From: a virus
Length of the DNA stretch: 64,000 nt
Virus record (IMG/VR): IMGVR_UViG_3300033146_004404
Span: 64,001-128,000 of that record
Strand: one strand, 5' to 3'
The notes below the pieces were generated by a model. The model made no database searches and had not been told where the DNA came from. It was given only the letters and a program-made list of their open reading frames with translations. Of the stretch, positions 37,168-46,401 are shown piece after piece (positions within the stretch are counted from its first letter, which is position 1; each line of letters opens with the position of its first letter). The position numbers and the translations under genes are program-made.

Positions 37168-37916
37168 GGTTTTTTAAAACCAGCAAGATCTCCACGAACA
37201 TCACATTTAGAACAATGTGAATTTTCTCTTCCATTCTCTCTAAACTTTCTCATGTTTTCACCATACCAAATATCAATAATACTTTCTTTATTTGTATCGC
37301 CAATAATTCCTTCTTTGTTGAAATCTTGGCAGCACGGCATAACCCTTCCGTCATAATCAACTGTCATAGAATAATGAGGATACATACATTCTGTCTTTAA
37401 TGGGAGATCTTCTTTAGTTTCATAAACTCCACCTCTGTTATTTAAAAACTCTAAATTACTGAACCTATCTATCACCTGAACTTGAGATGAGAAGCCATCC
37501 CACTTATCATACATTTCTAAAGAATAAGCTGATACTCTAATTGAATCAACAAAGTCATTAGTTGCTGATCTTTCTGTTAATAACAATCCATTTGTATTAA
37601 CTATTATATAACTCTTTGGTAGAAGCATTCTTGCTGTGATTATCATTCCTTTAAAGTCAGGATGCAATAATGGTTCTGAGAATCCTGAGAATACTATCAT
37701 CCCATTATAATTTCTATCTGTGTCATGAACTTCATATAATATCTTATGAAACAATTCCATGTCTAAGTAAGCTCTTCTCGGAATAAAATTTCTGTTCCCT
37801 GTTGGACAGAACTCACACTTCATGTTGCAGTAATTAGTTAGAGAAAACTCTAACATCCTGAATAAACTACTTTCTACTTCTATTATTTCTTTTCTACTTT
37901 CAAAACTATTTATCAT
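37164..37916 (-). CDS. radical SAM/SPASM enzyme B
   Basis: 250-residue radical SAM protein. CNMKCEFC at 30-37 binds the SAM cluster; MIVFSGFSEPL replaces the usual GGEP; a C-terminal CMYP...CCQDF...CSKC pattern is SPASM-like. It is the last gene of the large cluster; its stop codon lies inside promoter copy 3. A repeat element separates it from enzyme C. Closest general relatives are peptide- or protein-modifying SPASM enzymes. Substrate unknown. Confidence 0.93.
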   Translation of the reverse strand: MINSFESRKEIIEVESSLFRMLEFSLTNYCNMKCEFCPTGNRNFIPRRAYLDMELFHKILYEVHDTDRNYNGMIVFSGFSEPLLHPDFKGMIITARMLLPKSYIIVNTNGLLLTERSATNDFVDSIRVSAYSLEMYDKWDGFSSQVQVIDRFSNLEFLNNRGGVYETKEDLPLKTECMYPHYSMTVDYDGRVMPCCQDFNKEGIIGDTNKESIIDIWYGENMRKFRENGRENSHCSKCDVRGDLAGFKKP

Positions 37917-37925
37917 CAGAATTTC

Positions 37926-37994
37926 CTACTTAGTAGAAATCTCCGATTTCTACTATATTATTAATGAGAACTACAGTTCTCTTTAGTCAGAAAT
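37926..37994. repeat. dispersed structured repeat, copy A
   Basis: 69-base element also found in inverted orientation at 63822-63889. It holds an 11-bp hairpin (TAGTAGAAATC / GATTTCTACTA, loop TCC at 37942-37944) and a second inverted repeat GAGAACT-AC-AGTTCTC (37966-37981). It covers the last codons of radical SAM C, encoding LTKENCSSH. Hairpin 1 differs from copy B by paired changes that keep the stem. Confidence 0.85.
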
Positions 37995-39007
37995 ATTTTT
38001 CTCTTTTCAAGATATTTATAAATCTCTTTATATATATGACAGGTGATCTTATCGTCTATTCCATACTCACCATTTTTATTATAATAGAACGCAGAACATC
38101 CAAAGTTGCATATATCTTTAGCATAACAGGTATCACATCCTATTGCTTTAACATACTCGTTCTTCTTTTCTATAAGAGAAATATATTTCTGAATTTGTTT
38201 CAGTTCAAGAAAATCTTTTCCTGTCTTGATTGGTATTGGTATATCATAGTTAGGACATAATGTTTCAGTGCCATCAGGTTCAATAGATATCATTGACATC
38301 CCAGCACCACAGAACATTGTATCACATGTACTCTTATTATTTGTTTTTCCATTTATTATATCATCAAATAATTCATAGATCTCAACGAAAGATGTATAGC
38401 CAGTATTGATATACTCATTTAAGAATAATTCATATGCCTTCTCAAACAAATTATCTATATAATCATTGGCTATAAAATTTACACAGTTCGCACCAAGTTG
38501 AGTTATTCCCTTTAGCTCATTAATGTTATCGTCATTGATTACAGTAGAGATAGTATAGTTGATATTGTATTTCTTTAATAGCTCAATTTTATCTAGGATA
38601 ACAGAGTTCTTTACTTCTCTACTTCTCTCATTACTTGGGCCATCATAGCTTACACCTAATGATACATTAAACCTAGAGAGTAGAACAGCCATTTCCTCAT
38701 CAATCAATACAGTGTTAGTCTGTAGATTAACTGAGTGGTTTATGTCAGTTAAAGTATTCTCTATATAGAGTAGGATCCTAGACAGCAGATTACTTCCAAT
38801 CATTAATGGCTCGCCGCCGAATAATGTAATGAAGATTCTGTCTGTTCTACTGTTCTTTATATAGTCAGCGTGAAGATGATCTATTGTGTTTTTTAATATA
38901 GGGAAAGTAATAGTCTCTTTGCTCTTATGTTTTTGGTAACAATAAGAGCAATTGAGATTGCATTGATTGGTTAGTCTAATTGTAAGTTGCTTTACTTGAC
39001 TAAACAC
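37961..39007 (-). CDS. radical SAM/SPASM enzyme C
   Basis: 348 residues, anaerobic sulfatase-maturase-like layout. CNLNCSYC at 16-23, GGEP motif, then FCGAGMSMISIEPDGT and CDTCYAKDICNFGCSAF as SPASM cysteines binding auxiliary clusters. Enzymes E and G share this C-terminal pattern (CDTCYA..IC..GC.AF), so the three are paralogues. The last residues come from the dispersed repeat. It follows the 734-residue gene with a short overlap. Confidence 0.96.
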   Translation of the reverse strand: MFSQVKQLTIRLTNQCNLNCSYCYQKHKSKETITFPILKNTIDHLHADYIKNSRTDRIFITLFGGEPLMIGSNLLSRILLYIENTLTDINHSVNLQTNTVLIDEEMAVLLSRFNVSLGVSYDGPSNERSREVKNSVILDKIELLKKYNINYTISTVINDDNINELKGITQLGANCVNFIANDYIDNLFEKAYELFLNEYINTGYTSFVEIYELFDDIINGKTNNKSTCDTMFCGAGMSMISIEPDGTETLCPNYDIPIPIKTGKDFLELKQIQKYISLIEKKNEYVKAIGCDTCYAKDICNFGCSAFYYNKNGEYGIDDKITCHIYKEIYKYLEKRKIFLTKENCSSH

Positions 39008-41211
39008 TAGTAAAGGAAAGTAGGTTTTATAACATAGTCTACCTGTTTCTCCAGTAAAGGATTATAAAATTTATTCTTCTTATTTATATGCCTATCAAAT
39101 GTATTGCGTGGCATATTCCAATATCCTTTTATATAATCTCTTGTGACATTCCTTGTTGTTATAGAATCATAAGATATTTTATTTTCCATACTAGAAAACA
39201 TTGCAGAGTTAGCTAAGACTAACATTTCATCTATTATATCCATCACGCCTCCTGAGCCTATGTCTAAATCAACATACACTCGTGTTGCGCTTAGAGATTC
39301 ATTTATAATAATTGTTAACAAGTCCTTTACTTCTTCGTCTTCATTATAACTAAAGAACATATAATAATTATGTATCTTAGATAAGTCTTCTGATACTTTA
39401 GAGAACATTTGATTATTTAATTTATATACATTCTTCTTGTATAAGTAAAAGATCTCGTCTCTATATCTATCTATTAAGTCTTTCATGTTCCATTTATTGT
39501 TATCTATATTATATCGTATTTTAAGATTATTCTTGACAGAGATTAATGAAAGTACTCTAACATATAACATATTAGTAGGTTGTTTTTTTAAAAGAAAGTG
39601 TTCTATTCTTTTTTCAAGGTTCTCTATCAACTGCTCTATAAATAAATTGTTCTTAATCCAATGAGTTTCTATTGTTAAGTATCTTGTAAGAGTATAGGAT
39701 CTCGTAACAATCTTTATGTTATCGTATTCCATCCCTAAAAACTTATTCTTTTCTATTGTGTCTTTATTATAATTCTCAGCTTTAAGAGTTATATTAAAAG
39801 GCTCATAGAAAGTATTAATACTTTCTATAGCAAAGTATTTTTTAAAAGAATCTATATTATCTAACTTGAGATCTTTCTCTATTGCATCTAGTGATGCATT
39901 CTCTATACAAAACTTTTTGAATGTTTCATTGAGCTTCTTTTTTTCTTTACTTATATCTCTAAAAATAAAGAACTTCTCATATAACTTCAATGACAACTTA
40001 ATAAATAAATCAAGATGTGAATACTGAAAAGCTAGTACATAGACTTCATCTAATAATTCCCAGATGCCTTCATTGTAAGAATTAACTTTCATTGTTTTAA
40101 AAGCAACAACAAATAACTTAGAAACTAAATCTTTATTGTGTATATTTTCTTTTATTAGAACAAGTAACCTACTATAGAACTTAAGATCGCTTCTCCCTGA
40201 GAATATAAAGCATGTTTCAAAAATTTTTCTGTTATCAGCATCAAATAATTCCAGATAATCTTCTAATGAATAGAAGCTCTCTACAACAGTTTCATTGATC
40301 TGGACACAATCTTCAATTAACTCCTCAAAGTCTTGTGAGCGGCTCTTAACGTCGTACTCCTGATACTTAAAGAACTCTTTATAATCTTTTAACGTTTCTA
40401 CAGAAGACTTCTTTTTAACCTCATTAGTGTATTCTTTATTGTATTTATTAAACTCTCCTATTAAGTATTGAGCTTCAAAATAATTGTCACCTGTTATAAT
40501 ATACTTAATGTCTTTAGTCCAATCTATAAAGTTCTTTTCACCTGTTTTTATTTCTATTAAGTCTTCTTGTACAGGATCTAACCTTATCTCTTCATTCTCT
40601 ATATAATACAATGCGTCATTGTTATAGCTAGAGTCTATGAATGTAAAGTTTGTAATGCCTTTAAGAAACTCTGTGAACTTAGAGTTGTTTGATATACTCA
40701 TTCCTGGATCAAGAAGCTCTTCTATCTTTTTCTTAGCTATATATAAAATAGAGCTTATTATACTTTCATTTGTTATATATTCTTCTCTACTTTGTAATTC
40801 CTTTATTCTCTTAGCAGCCAACGAGATAATAGATTGATCATTATCTACAGTTATATAGTTACTGTACTTTGAAAGAAAAAGAACTATGTTTTCACTATAG
40901 TTCTCTGTTACAACCATCTCTTCATTGTAATATAAATTAAAGAGTTCTCTTAACAAGAAGAATGTTTCATCTAAAATAAAAGACTCATTATCTCCTACTC
41001 TTTTACACGCTACCTTATTTAATCCTGAGATATTACAACAATTCAATGATAATATATTATCATTCACTTTGACATCAAAGTAATTAGCAGGATAAATATA
41101 TATTTCTTCTGTCTCATTTACTGCTTTGATATACTTATCACGACAGCAATAGAAATACTCTATGTTATTTATTAACTCTGCTGACTTATTGCTATAGATA
41201 TACTTAATCAT
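39007..41211 (-). CDS. unknown 734-aa protein in radical SAM cluster
   Basis: Unrecognised. Mostly helical with a beta-rich N-terminal 80 residues; no signal peptide, membrane helix or known catalytic motif. Its start overlaps enzyme D by 8 bases and its end touches enzyme C, so it is translated as part of the cluster. Being conserved within this operon suggests a substrate-binding, scaffold or partner role in modification. RiPP-recognition-like features were not evident by eye. Confidence 0.8.
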   Translation of the reverse strand: MIKYIYSNKSAELINNIEYFYCCRDKYIKAVNETEEIYIYPANYFDVKVNDNILSLNCCNISGLNKVACKRVGDNESFILDETFFLLRELFNLYYNEEMVVTENYSENIVLFLSKYSNYITVDNDQSIISLAAKRIKELQSREEYITNESIISSILYIAKKKIEELLDPGMSISNNSKFTEFLKGITNFTFIDSSYNNDALYYIENEEIRLDPVQEDLIEIKTGEKNFIDWTKDIKYIITGDNYFEAQYLIGEFNKYNKEYTNEVKKKSSVETLKDYKEFFKYQEYDVKSRSQDFEELIEDCVQINETVVESFYSLEDYLELFDADNRKIFETCFIFSGRSDLKFYSRLLVLIKENIHNKDLVSKLFVVAFKTMKVNSYNEGIWELLDEVYVLAFQYSHLDLFIKLSLKLYEKFFIFRDISKEKKKLNETFKKFCIENASLDAIEKDLKLDNIDSFKKYFAIESINTFYEPFNITLKAENYNKDTIEKNKFLGMEYDNIKIVTRSYTLTRYLTIETHWIKNNLFIEQLIENLEKRIEHFLLKKQPTNMLYVRVLSLISVKNNLKIRYNIDNNKWNMKDLIDRYRDEIFYLYKKNVYKLNNQMFSKVSEDLSKIHNYYMFFSYNEDEEVKDLLTIIINESLSATRVYVDLDIGSGGVMDIIDEMLVLANSAMFSSMENKISYDSITTRNVTRDYIKGYWNMPRNTFDRHINKKNKFYNPLLEKQVDYVIKPTFLY

Positions 41212-42187
41212 TGATCCCTATCGCTTCCTCGCTCAAATCGTAAAAGGCCAAACACGGCCCGTGACATAGCCCTTCTTTATTAAATCTACATACTTTACAT
41301 TCTTCTGGTAATTCTACTGTAGATTCCAGTATGTCATATCTCAGTTTTAATTCACTTGCTGCTGTTTCATAATTAGTATACTTATTAAGGTTTATACTTA
41401 TAGATTCTTTCAAAGGATATCCATGTGATAAAGTCATATTAGGAAATAAGTCTGCAGGTGCTCCATCACATATAGATCTTGGATTAAAAAACTTATTTAA
41501 GAACTTATAGTCTTCTCTTGAAAACATACACGGAAAAATTATACAATCTACTGATATAGGAGCCTTTATAGACATAGACTTCATTGCCATAGCTACAAAC
41601 TTCTTCCCTAACTCTTTATTGTTTATTACATAGAAATCCCCTTTGTCTTTTTGAGCACCAGGAAAATTTATACTTAGTCTCATTCTTTCTATTGCTACAA
41701 GATTCTCTATAAGGTAATCATAATAAGTCATGTAGTATTCTATAGACCTATTGTTGTCAAATGTTATACCACATGACATAGTGTCTTCCTTTCCTAATTT
41801 ATAAAGAAGTGAATAAATCATATTATAGTTCCTCTTGAACTTCTCCATTCTGTTCTTCTCATCTAACTCTGTGCTGTTAATAAGGAATCCTATGTGAACT
41901 TTACTTCGTATCAAAACTTCCATTAATCCTTTCAATACTTCTTCAGTAAATAGAAAGTTAGATATTATAACAAATTCTCTGTTTTGATCTACAAGATAAT
42001 TAATGAACTTTAAAAACTCAGGATGTATAGTAGGCTCACCACCAATTAATTTAATTACTTGATCAGTTTTAGAGACTATGTCTTTCAAGGTATCAAATGT
42101 CATTACATCTTTGCTCTCTGCTCTAAATTTAGATGCAAAACAATATGAACATCCTTTATTACATGATGGCGTTAATACTAAATTCAT
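41204..42187 (-). CDS. radical SAM enzyme D
   Basis: 327 residues. CNKGCSYC at 9-16 starts almost at the N-terminus, LIGGEPT follows at about 47, and the C-terminus carries CKVCRFNKEGLCHGPC, a shorter cysteine set than the full SPASM of C, E and G. Coupled on both sides: ATGA overlap with E and 8-base overlap with the 734-residue gene. Differs from the other seven enough to suggest a separate reaction or a helper role. Confidence 0.94.
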   Translation of the reverse strand: MNLVLTPSCNKGCSYCFASKFRAESKDVMTFDTLKDIVSKTDQVIKLIGGEPTIHPEFLKFINYLVDQNREFVIISNFLFTEEVLKGLMEVLIRSKVHIGFLINSTELDEKNRMEKFKRNYNMIYSLLYKLGKEDTMSCGITFDNNRSIEYYMTYYDYLIENLVAIERMRLSINFPGAQKDKGDFYVINNKELGKKFVAMAMKSMSIKAPISVDCIIFPCMFSREDYKFLNKFFNPRSICDGAPADLFPNMTLSHGYPLKESISINLNKYTNYETAASELKLRYDILESTVELPEECKVCRFNKEGLCHGPCLAFYDLSEEAIGIND

Positions 42188-43446
42188 TTTTTCTCCATTA
42201 TAATTTGATTATCAACAATACTTAAAACACGCCCTTGATTCTCTATATATCTAGCAAGTGATGAATTTTTGTTTATATGATAGATAGTTCCACCAAATTC
42301 TATTTTTCTGTATTTCTTTATATACGTATCTATTATTTTTCTCTCGCTCTTTAATAAATACTTATAAAGATTCTTATAGATAGGACAAACTAATTCTGTT
42401 CTTATCCCTGTTTTACCTGTTTTGCTAAATTTAAATGCCATACATCCATGATCACATATTTTATCTGCATAACATGTATCACATTCATTCTCTATGACAT
42501 GTTTGTGTTTGTCGTATACAAAGTCTGTATATCTCTTTATGTGCTGCAAGTCAAGAAAATCATTGTCATCTATATGCCCAACATAAGCTTCTTTGAAATC
42601 CTCACTCCATCTTCCACAAATATGAAACTTACCATCAGGGCTCATTTCTATTACTCTAACTCCACCGCCACATATCTTCTCCCCACAGTTAGAATGATAG
42701 TCTAAATCACATAAAGATAACCTTGTAATAAGAAACTTCTTTATGAGTCTATCAACATTAGTGTCGTTAAACACTCCAGTTTGTATATAACTGTCTATCG
42801 CTGGCTTTAAAGAATATAAGAAGAAATCATACCCGCTTACCTCACCCCCAATGTTATTGACGTCTTCGGCGTAATTAACCTTAAGGGGCATGTTGTATTT
42901 CTCTTTGATATACTCTATGCTCTCATTGATATTGTCTATGTTGTGTTCTCCTAATACCATTATCAATCCAAAGCTTATATTATAAGCTTTTAGCATATCA
43001 AACTTAACTTCCATTGTATTCTCTAAAAACTTTCCTCTAGCGTCGTTGCCACCTTCTATTCCATCAAAGGATGCTCCTACCCCTACGCTGTAACGTGCGA
43101 ATAGGGCACATAGCTCTTCTGTGAGTAAGGTTAGGTTGGTCTGCATGTCAGTTACTATACTAAGGTGATATCTCTTATTAGTATAGTCTATATATTTGAA
43201 CATCTTGGCTAATAACGGAAGCTCTAAGAGCAATGGTTCACCGCCGTGTAGTGTGATAGAGAATCGACTGTTGTGCTTTCCAATTACTGTTAGATCCTTA
43301 GCGATCTTATCAACAGCTTTTTTGAACATATCTAGTGAAATTCTTTCACCTTTAAAAGAGTCTTTATTTTTTATATAACAATACTCACACCTTAAGTTAC
43401 AATCTCTTGTTGTCTTTAGAATAAGTTGATTAGCATTTTGAAACAT
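42184..43446 (-). CDS. radical SAM/SPASM enzyme E
   Basis: 420 residues. CNLRCEYC at 16-23, HGGEPLLL, then CGEKICGGGVRVIEMSPDG and CDTCYADKICDHGCMAF typical of SPASM domains. Paralogue of C and G, with an additional C-terminal stretch of about 70 residues. Lies between a CxxC mini-protein (upstream) and enzyme D, coupled by ATGA. Likely modifies a peptide or protein substrate in the cytoplasm. Confidence 0.96.
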   Translation of the reverse strand: MFQNANQLILKTTRDCNLRCEYCYIKNKDSFKGERISLDMFKKAVDKIAKDLTVIGKHNSRFSITLHGGEPLLLELPLLAKMFKYIDYTNKRYHLSIVTDMQTNLTLLTEELCALFARYSVGVGASFDGIEGGNDARGKFLENTMEVKFDMLKAYNISFGLIMVLGEHNIDNINESIEYIKEKYNMPLKVNYAEDVNNIGGEVSGYDFFLYSLKPAIDSYIQTGVFNDTNVDRLIKKFLITRLSLCDLDYHSNCGEKICGGGVRVIEMSPDGKFHICGRWSEDFKEAYVGHIDDNDFLDLQHIKRYTDFVYDKHKHVIENECDTCYADKICDHGCMAFKFSKTGKTGIRTELVCPIYKNLYKYLLKSERKIIDTYIKKYRKIEFGGTIYHINKNSSLARYIENQGRVLSIVDNQIIMEKK

Positions 43447-43449
43447 AGA

Positions 43450-43653
43450 TTAACTCTTATTCATATTGAAGTCAATAGCTTTAACAAATTTATTAAAACA
43501 TTCTTGGCAGACTACTTCTTTGGTTTCCATTGACATGTTACCTATAGATTCCCAAGTTTCAATACTTGTTTCACGTTCAGCTTCTATTTTAAAGCCTATA
43601 AATAATTTTAATTCTTTGATTTTTTTGTTGCATCTTGTACATTCATTTATCAT
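43450..43653 (-). CDS. CxxC-CxxC mini-protein, copy 1
   Basis: 67 residues with Cys5, Cys8, Cys49 and Cys52 forming two CxxC pairs 41 residues apart, followed by a helical tail. A 65-residue relative lies at 46204-46401, and a third copy is the C-terminus of radical SAM H. Its ATG overlaps the stop of enzyme F (ATGA). It probably binds zinc or iron. It may be an accessory or carrier protein for the radical SAM enzymes, or itself a substrate. Confidence 0.85.
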   Translation of the reverse strand: MINECTRCNKKIKELKLFIGFKIEAERETSIETWESIGNMSMETKEVVCQECFNKFVKAIDFNMNKS

Positions 43654-44738
43654 TCTGTTATCTCCTTAGCGATATCTGTTAATAGTAATGAGATTTTACA
43701 TAAATTAGGATTAAGCTCTTCCAGACTGTTTGTATGTTGTTCATGCCCTGCAACGCATCCACCATTACACCAATAAGCAGCTTTACAATTTTCACAATCT
43801 TTATTTACTTTAAATTTATTAAAATCTGTTCTAGCTTTCATTACATCAAAGAAAGAATTATTAGTATATCCATTGAAGATATCTCCATAGAAATAATTAA
43901 AGTCTTTAGGGGCTTCTTCAAGATAAGAAAACATTTGATGACAAAATATCAATTGACCATTAGGGGAAATGGACACATTGCTTTGTGGGGTAAAACAAAA
44001 GTGATTGGAATCATTATCTTTATTTAAAGTTCTTAGAAGACCATTGAATAGTGGCTGCTTCTTAACTTTGAATAAATAGATCATTTGGTTATATAAAGAT
44101 TCTATCATTTCATCTGTAATCTCCATAGAGAAATTGAATTGTATATTTGGATGCAATCCTATTTTTACTAAGAAGTCATAACTATCAGCAAAGTCTTTAT
44201 AGTTATTCTCATGAACTACGAATAGTCCTGCTACTTGCTTATTGTATTGATGTGATTTAGACATCAGCTCAGGTAATCTTTTCATAGTGTCATTCCAAGA
44301 ACCACTCTTATCTATTTTATATCTATTCCTGTCATGAACTTCTCTTTTACCATCTAAAGATACACCTACTTGTATATTGTTTTCTATTAAGAAATCTATA
44401 TCTTTAGAATCAAAGAGAGTGAGATTAGTATTAAGATGAAGACGAAAGTCTATATTAGTTTTCTTTAACTCTTCTATAAGGCTAGTAACAAAAGTCCAAT
44501 TGACTGAAGGTTCTCCGCCGAATAGAGAGATCTCTATTTGTTCATCTGCTTTAGTTATTTCTATAAATTTTATAAGGTCAGGTATCATTTCTATTTGCAT
44601 GGAAGTATTAGCTTTTTTATCTGTTACTTTAGATCTGTCACAGTAGTGGTCGTCATAGCAATACTTGCACCTTAGATTACATTCTTCTGTTATTATCAAT
44701 TCGTAATAGTTAAGGCTTACTTCTTCTGGTATAAACAT
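43650..44738 (-). CDS. radical SAM/SPASM enzyme F
   Basis: 362 residues. CNLRCKYC at 20-27, FGGEPSVNW, and a C-terminal CFTPQSN..SPNGQLIFC and CENCKAAYWCNGGCVAG SPASM set. Its layout resembles peptide-maturase SPASM enzymes of RiPP systems more than its neighbours. It sits directly downstream of the probable substrate region (233- and 249-residue genes) and upstream of mini-protein copy 1. Confidence 0.95.
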   Translation of the reverse strand: MFIPEEVSLNYYELIITEECNLRCKYCYDDHYCDRSKVTDKKANTSMQIEMIPDLIKFIEITKADEQIEISLFGGEPSVNWTFVTSLIEELKKTNIDFRLHLNTNLTLFDSKDIDFLIENNIQVGVSLDGKREVHDRNRYKIDKSGSWNDTMKRLPELMSKSHQYNKQVAGLFVVHENNYKDFADSYDFLVKIGLHPNIQFNFSMEITDEMIESLYNQMIYLFKVKKQPLFNGLLRTLNKDNDSNHFCFTPQSNVSISPNGQLIFCHQMFSYLEEAPKDFNYFYGDIFNGYTNNSFFDVMKARTDFNKFKVNKDCENCKAAYWCNGGCVAGHEQHTNSLEELNPNLCKISLLLTDIAKEITE

Positions 44739-44749
44739 TTATTATCCTT

Positions 44750-45499
44750 TTAAAGAGACAATAAGTCCTTTAACTCTTTTATTTCATTTAAGTATAAAGC
44801 TTTTGCCTCTTCACTGAAAGTGTTGTCGATTGAATATGAGAAACAATTAGTACAGTCAGCTCCGTGAAGAGTATTGAAGTTGTAACAAGTTCCACATTCT
44901 TTATTATTTATGCCTTGGAAGTTATCATAAAGAATCATATCAGGTAATAATATAATCTCTGGAACTACCTGTAATAGATAAGGAGTAAGTAATTCAAAGT
45001 CTTCTGGAAATTCTTCTTCTTTGTATTCTAACACTTTATTTAAATATTCTTTGAATAATTCAAGGTCTTCAATATTGTATGATTGAAGTTCTTCTATGAA
45101 ATCTTTTTTGTAATGAACTACATACTCTACATTATCTATAGAAGATTTAATGTCAAGGAATGTTCTCCACTCCTCTATATATAATTCTATTACTATTTTA
45201 CTTATAGAGTCTTTTAATTTACTGTAGTTTAATTCAACTGCTTGATTATTAAAATCTTTTTCTTTTATTCTAACAATAGAATCTCTCATATTGATGAATG
45301 AAAGAGATGATTTACTGTTTAGGTTAAGGACTATTCTGTTGTTTGCAGAATGTATTGAGAAAGCAGAGAGTAATTTTTCATAGTCAAATAAGTGTTCTCC
45401 GTAGAATAAAAGTTCTTCTTGATTGTTCTTGAGAAACTCTTTTAATGTTTCACTGAAGTTTACTTCTTGATCGTTCGTCTTAGGTAATATTATTAACAT
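44750..45499 (-). CDS. unknown protein with C-terminal CxxC...CxxC, 249 aa
   Basis: Unrecognised, mostly helical and acidic. CGTC (202-205) and CTNC (216-219), 10 residues apart, likely bind a metal or iron-sulfur cluster. It lies between the triplet-rich 233-residue gene and enzyme F, with 3- and 11-base gaps. May be a partner, clusters donor or chaperone in the modification pathway; no known family. Confidence 0.8.
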   Translation of the reverse strand: MLIILPKTNDQEVNFSETLKEFLKNNQEELLFYGEHLFDYEKLLSAFSIHSANNRIVLNLNSKSSLSFINMRDSIVRIKEKDFNNQAVELNYSKLKDSISKIVIELYIEEWRTFLDIKSSIDNVEYVVHYKKDFIEELQSYNIEDLELFKEYLNKVLEYKEEEFPEDFELLTPYLLQVVPEIILLPDMILYDNFQGINNKECGTCYNFNTLHGADCTNCFSYSIDNTFSEEAKALYLNEIKELKDLLSL

Positions 45500-45502
45500 G
45501 TC

Positions 45503-46204
45503 TTAACCGTTTGAATAATTAACATGATTAGAATGGCTAGCGTGAGTTGCATTAGTCCCACTAAACGTATTCGTATAAGCATGCCAAGCAGTAATATCTT
45601 TTGTCCTTAATTCACTAACAGCTGAAGCTAATCCTTCTAATTCTTGCTTATCTATCTTATTAGCATTTTCTTCCTTCGCTTCATTAATTAAAGTAGGGTT
45701 ACCTAATTGTCCTAATAGATCATTGAACTGCGCTCCTAGATTTTTTACTTTATAAGCAGTAGCTAATTCATCGTCATCAAAAGTTAAAGCTGATGCAGCG
45801 AGAGTAACTCCATCTCCCTTCTGCGAAATTAAAGTATTTAAATTAGTTTGAACTTCTTCTAGCATATCACCTAAATTGTATCCTACCTTTTCACTATCTA
45901 ATACTTTAACAGAACCATTATCGTCGTCATCCCAATATGTCCAATTAAAATCTGTTTGTGCTAGTGCTCCACTTGTTATAGAATAACTTTTATGATTAGA
46001 GTAGCTATAATGTATAGCACAGTCATCGATATTATTTATGTAAATAACGTGATTGTAATGACTGTTATCGCTGTACCCTATTCTCCAGCAGTTATTGTCA
46101 TAATCTGTATAATCTGTATATGAATATTTATAACAGTATAAAGAGTTAGTATGAGTTCTACTATCACTTCCTTGTGCATAATTAAAGTATTCACTATATC
46201 CCAT
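45503..46204 (-). CDS. triplet-rich protein, candidate radical SAM substrate
   Basis: 233 residues from ATG 46204 (AAGGAAG upstream; overlaps the mini-protein stop by one base). Residues 1-93 are very rich in Tyr, Asn, Asp, His and Ser; a helical middle (100-205) follows, then a tail of tandem triplets HAS-HSN-HVN-YSN at 221-232. Aromatic-x-Asn/Asp/Ser triplets occur about 15 times, including YTD-YTD-YDN at 29-37. Cyclophane-forming radical SAM enzymes act on such motifs. A plain phage fibre with triplet repeats is the main alternative. Confidence 0.75.
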   Translation of the reverse strand: MGYSEYFNYAQGSDSRTHTNSLYCYKYSYTDYTDYDNNCWRIGYSDNSHYNHVIYINNIDDCAIHYSYSNHKSYSITSGALAQTDFNWTYWDDDDNGSVKVLDSEKVGYNLGDMLEEVQTNLNTLISQKGDGVTLAASALTFDDDELATAYKVKNLGAQFNDLLGQLGNPTLINEAKEENANKIDKQELEGLASAVSELRTKDITAWHAYTNTFSGTNATHASHSNHVNYSNG

Positions 46205-46401
46205 TATTCTTCCTTTGTATTCATATTGATAAAACATTCTTGAAACTTATCAAAGCAGCTAGAACAAACATTCTCATGGTCTAATACTGTGTTCTTAGAT
46301 ATCGCTTTAGATTTATCTAATATTATCTTTTCAGTTTCTATTTCTAACTCCATTTTTATACTAAAATCTTTTATTTCTTTATTGCATATGTCACATATCA
46401 C
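46204..46401 (-). CDS. CxxC-CxxC mini-protein, copy 2
   Basis: 65 residues with Cys3, Cys6, Cys46 and Cys49; pair spacing 40, against 41 in the relative at 43450-43653 and 41 in radical SAM H. Start is GTG at 46401 with GGAG upstream, inside the end of enzyme G. Its end touches the start of the triplet-rich gene. Likely metal-binding accessory protein. Confidence 0.8.
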   Translation of the reverse strand: MICDICNKEIKDFSIKMELEIETEKIILDKSKAISKNTVLDHENVCSSCFDKFQECFINMNTKEE

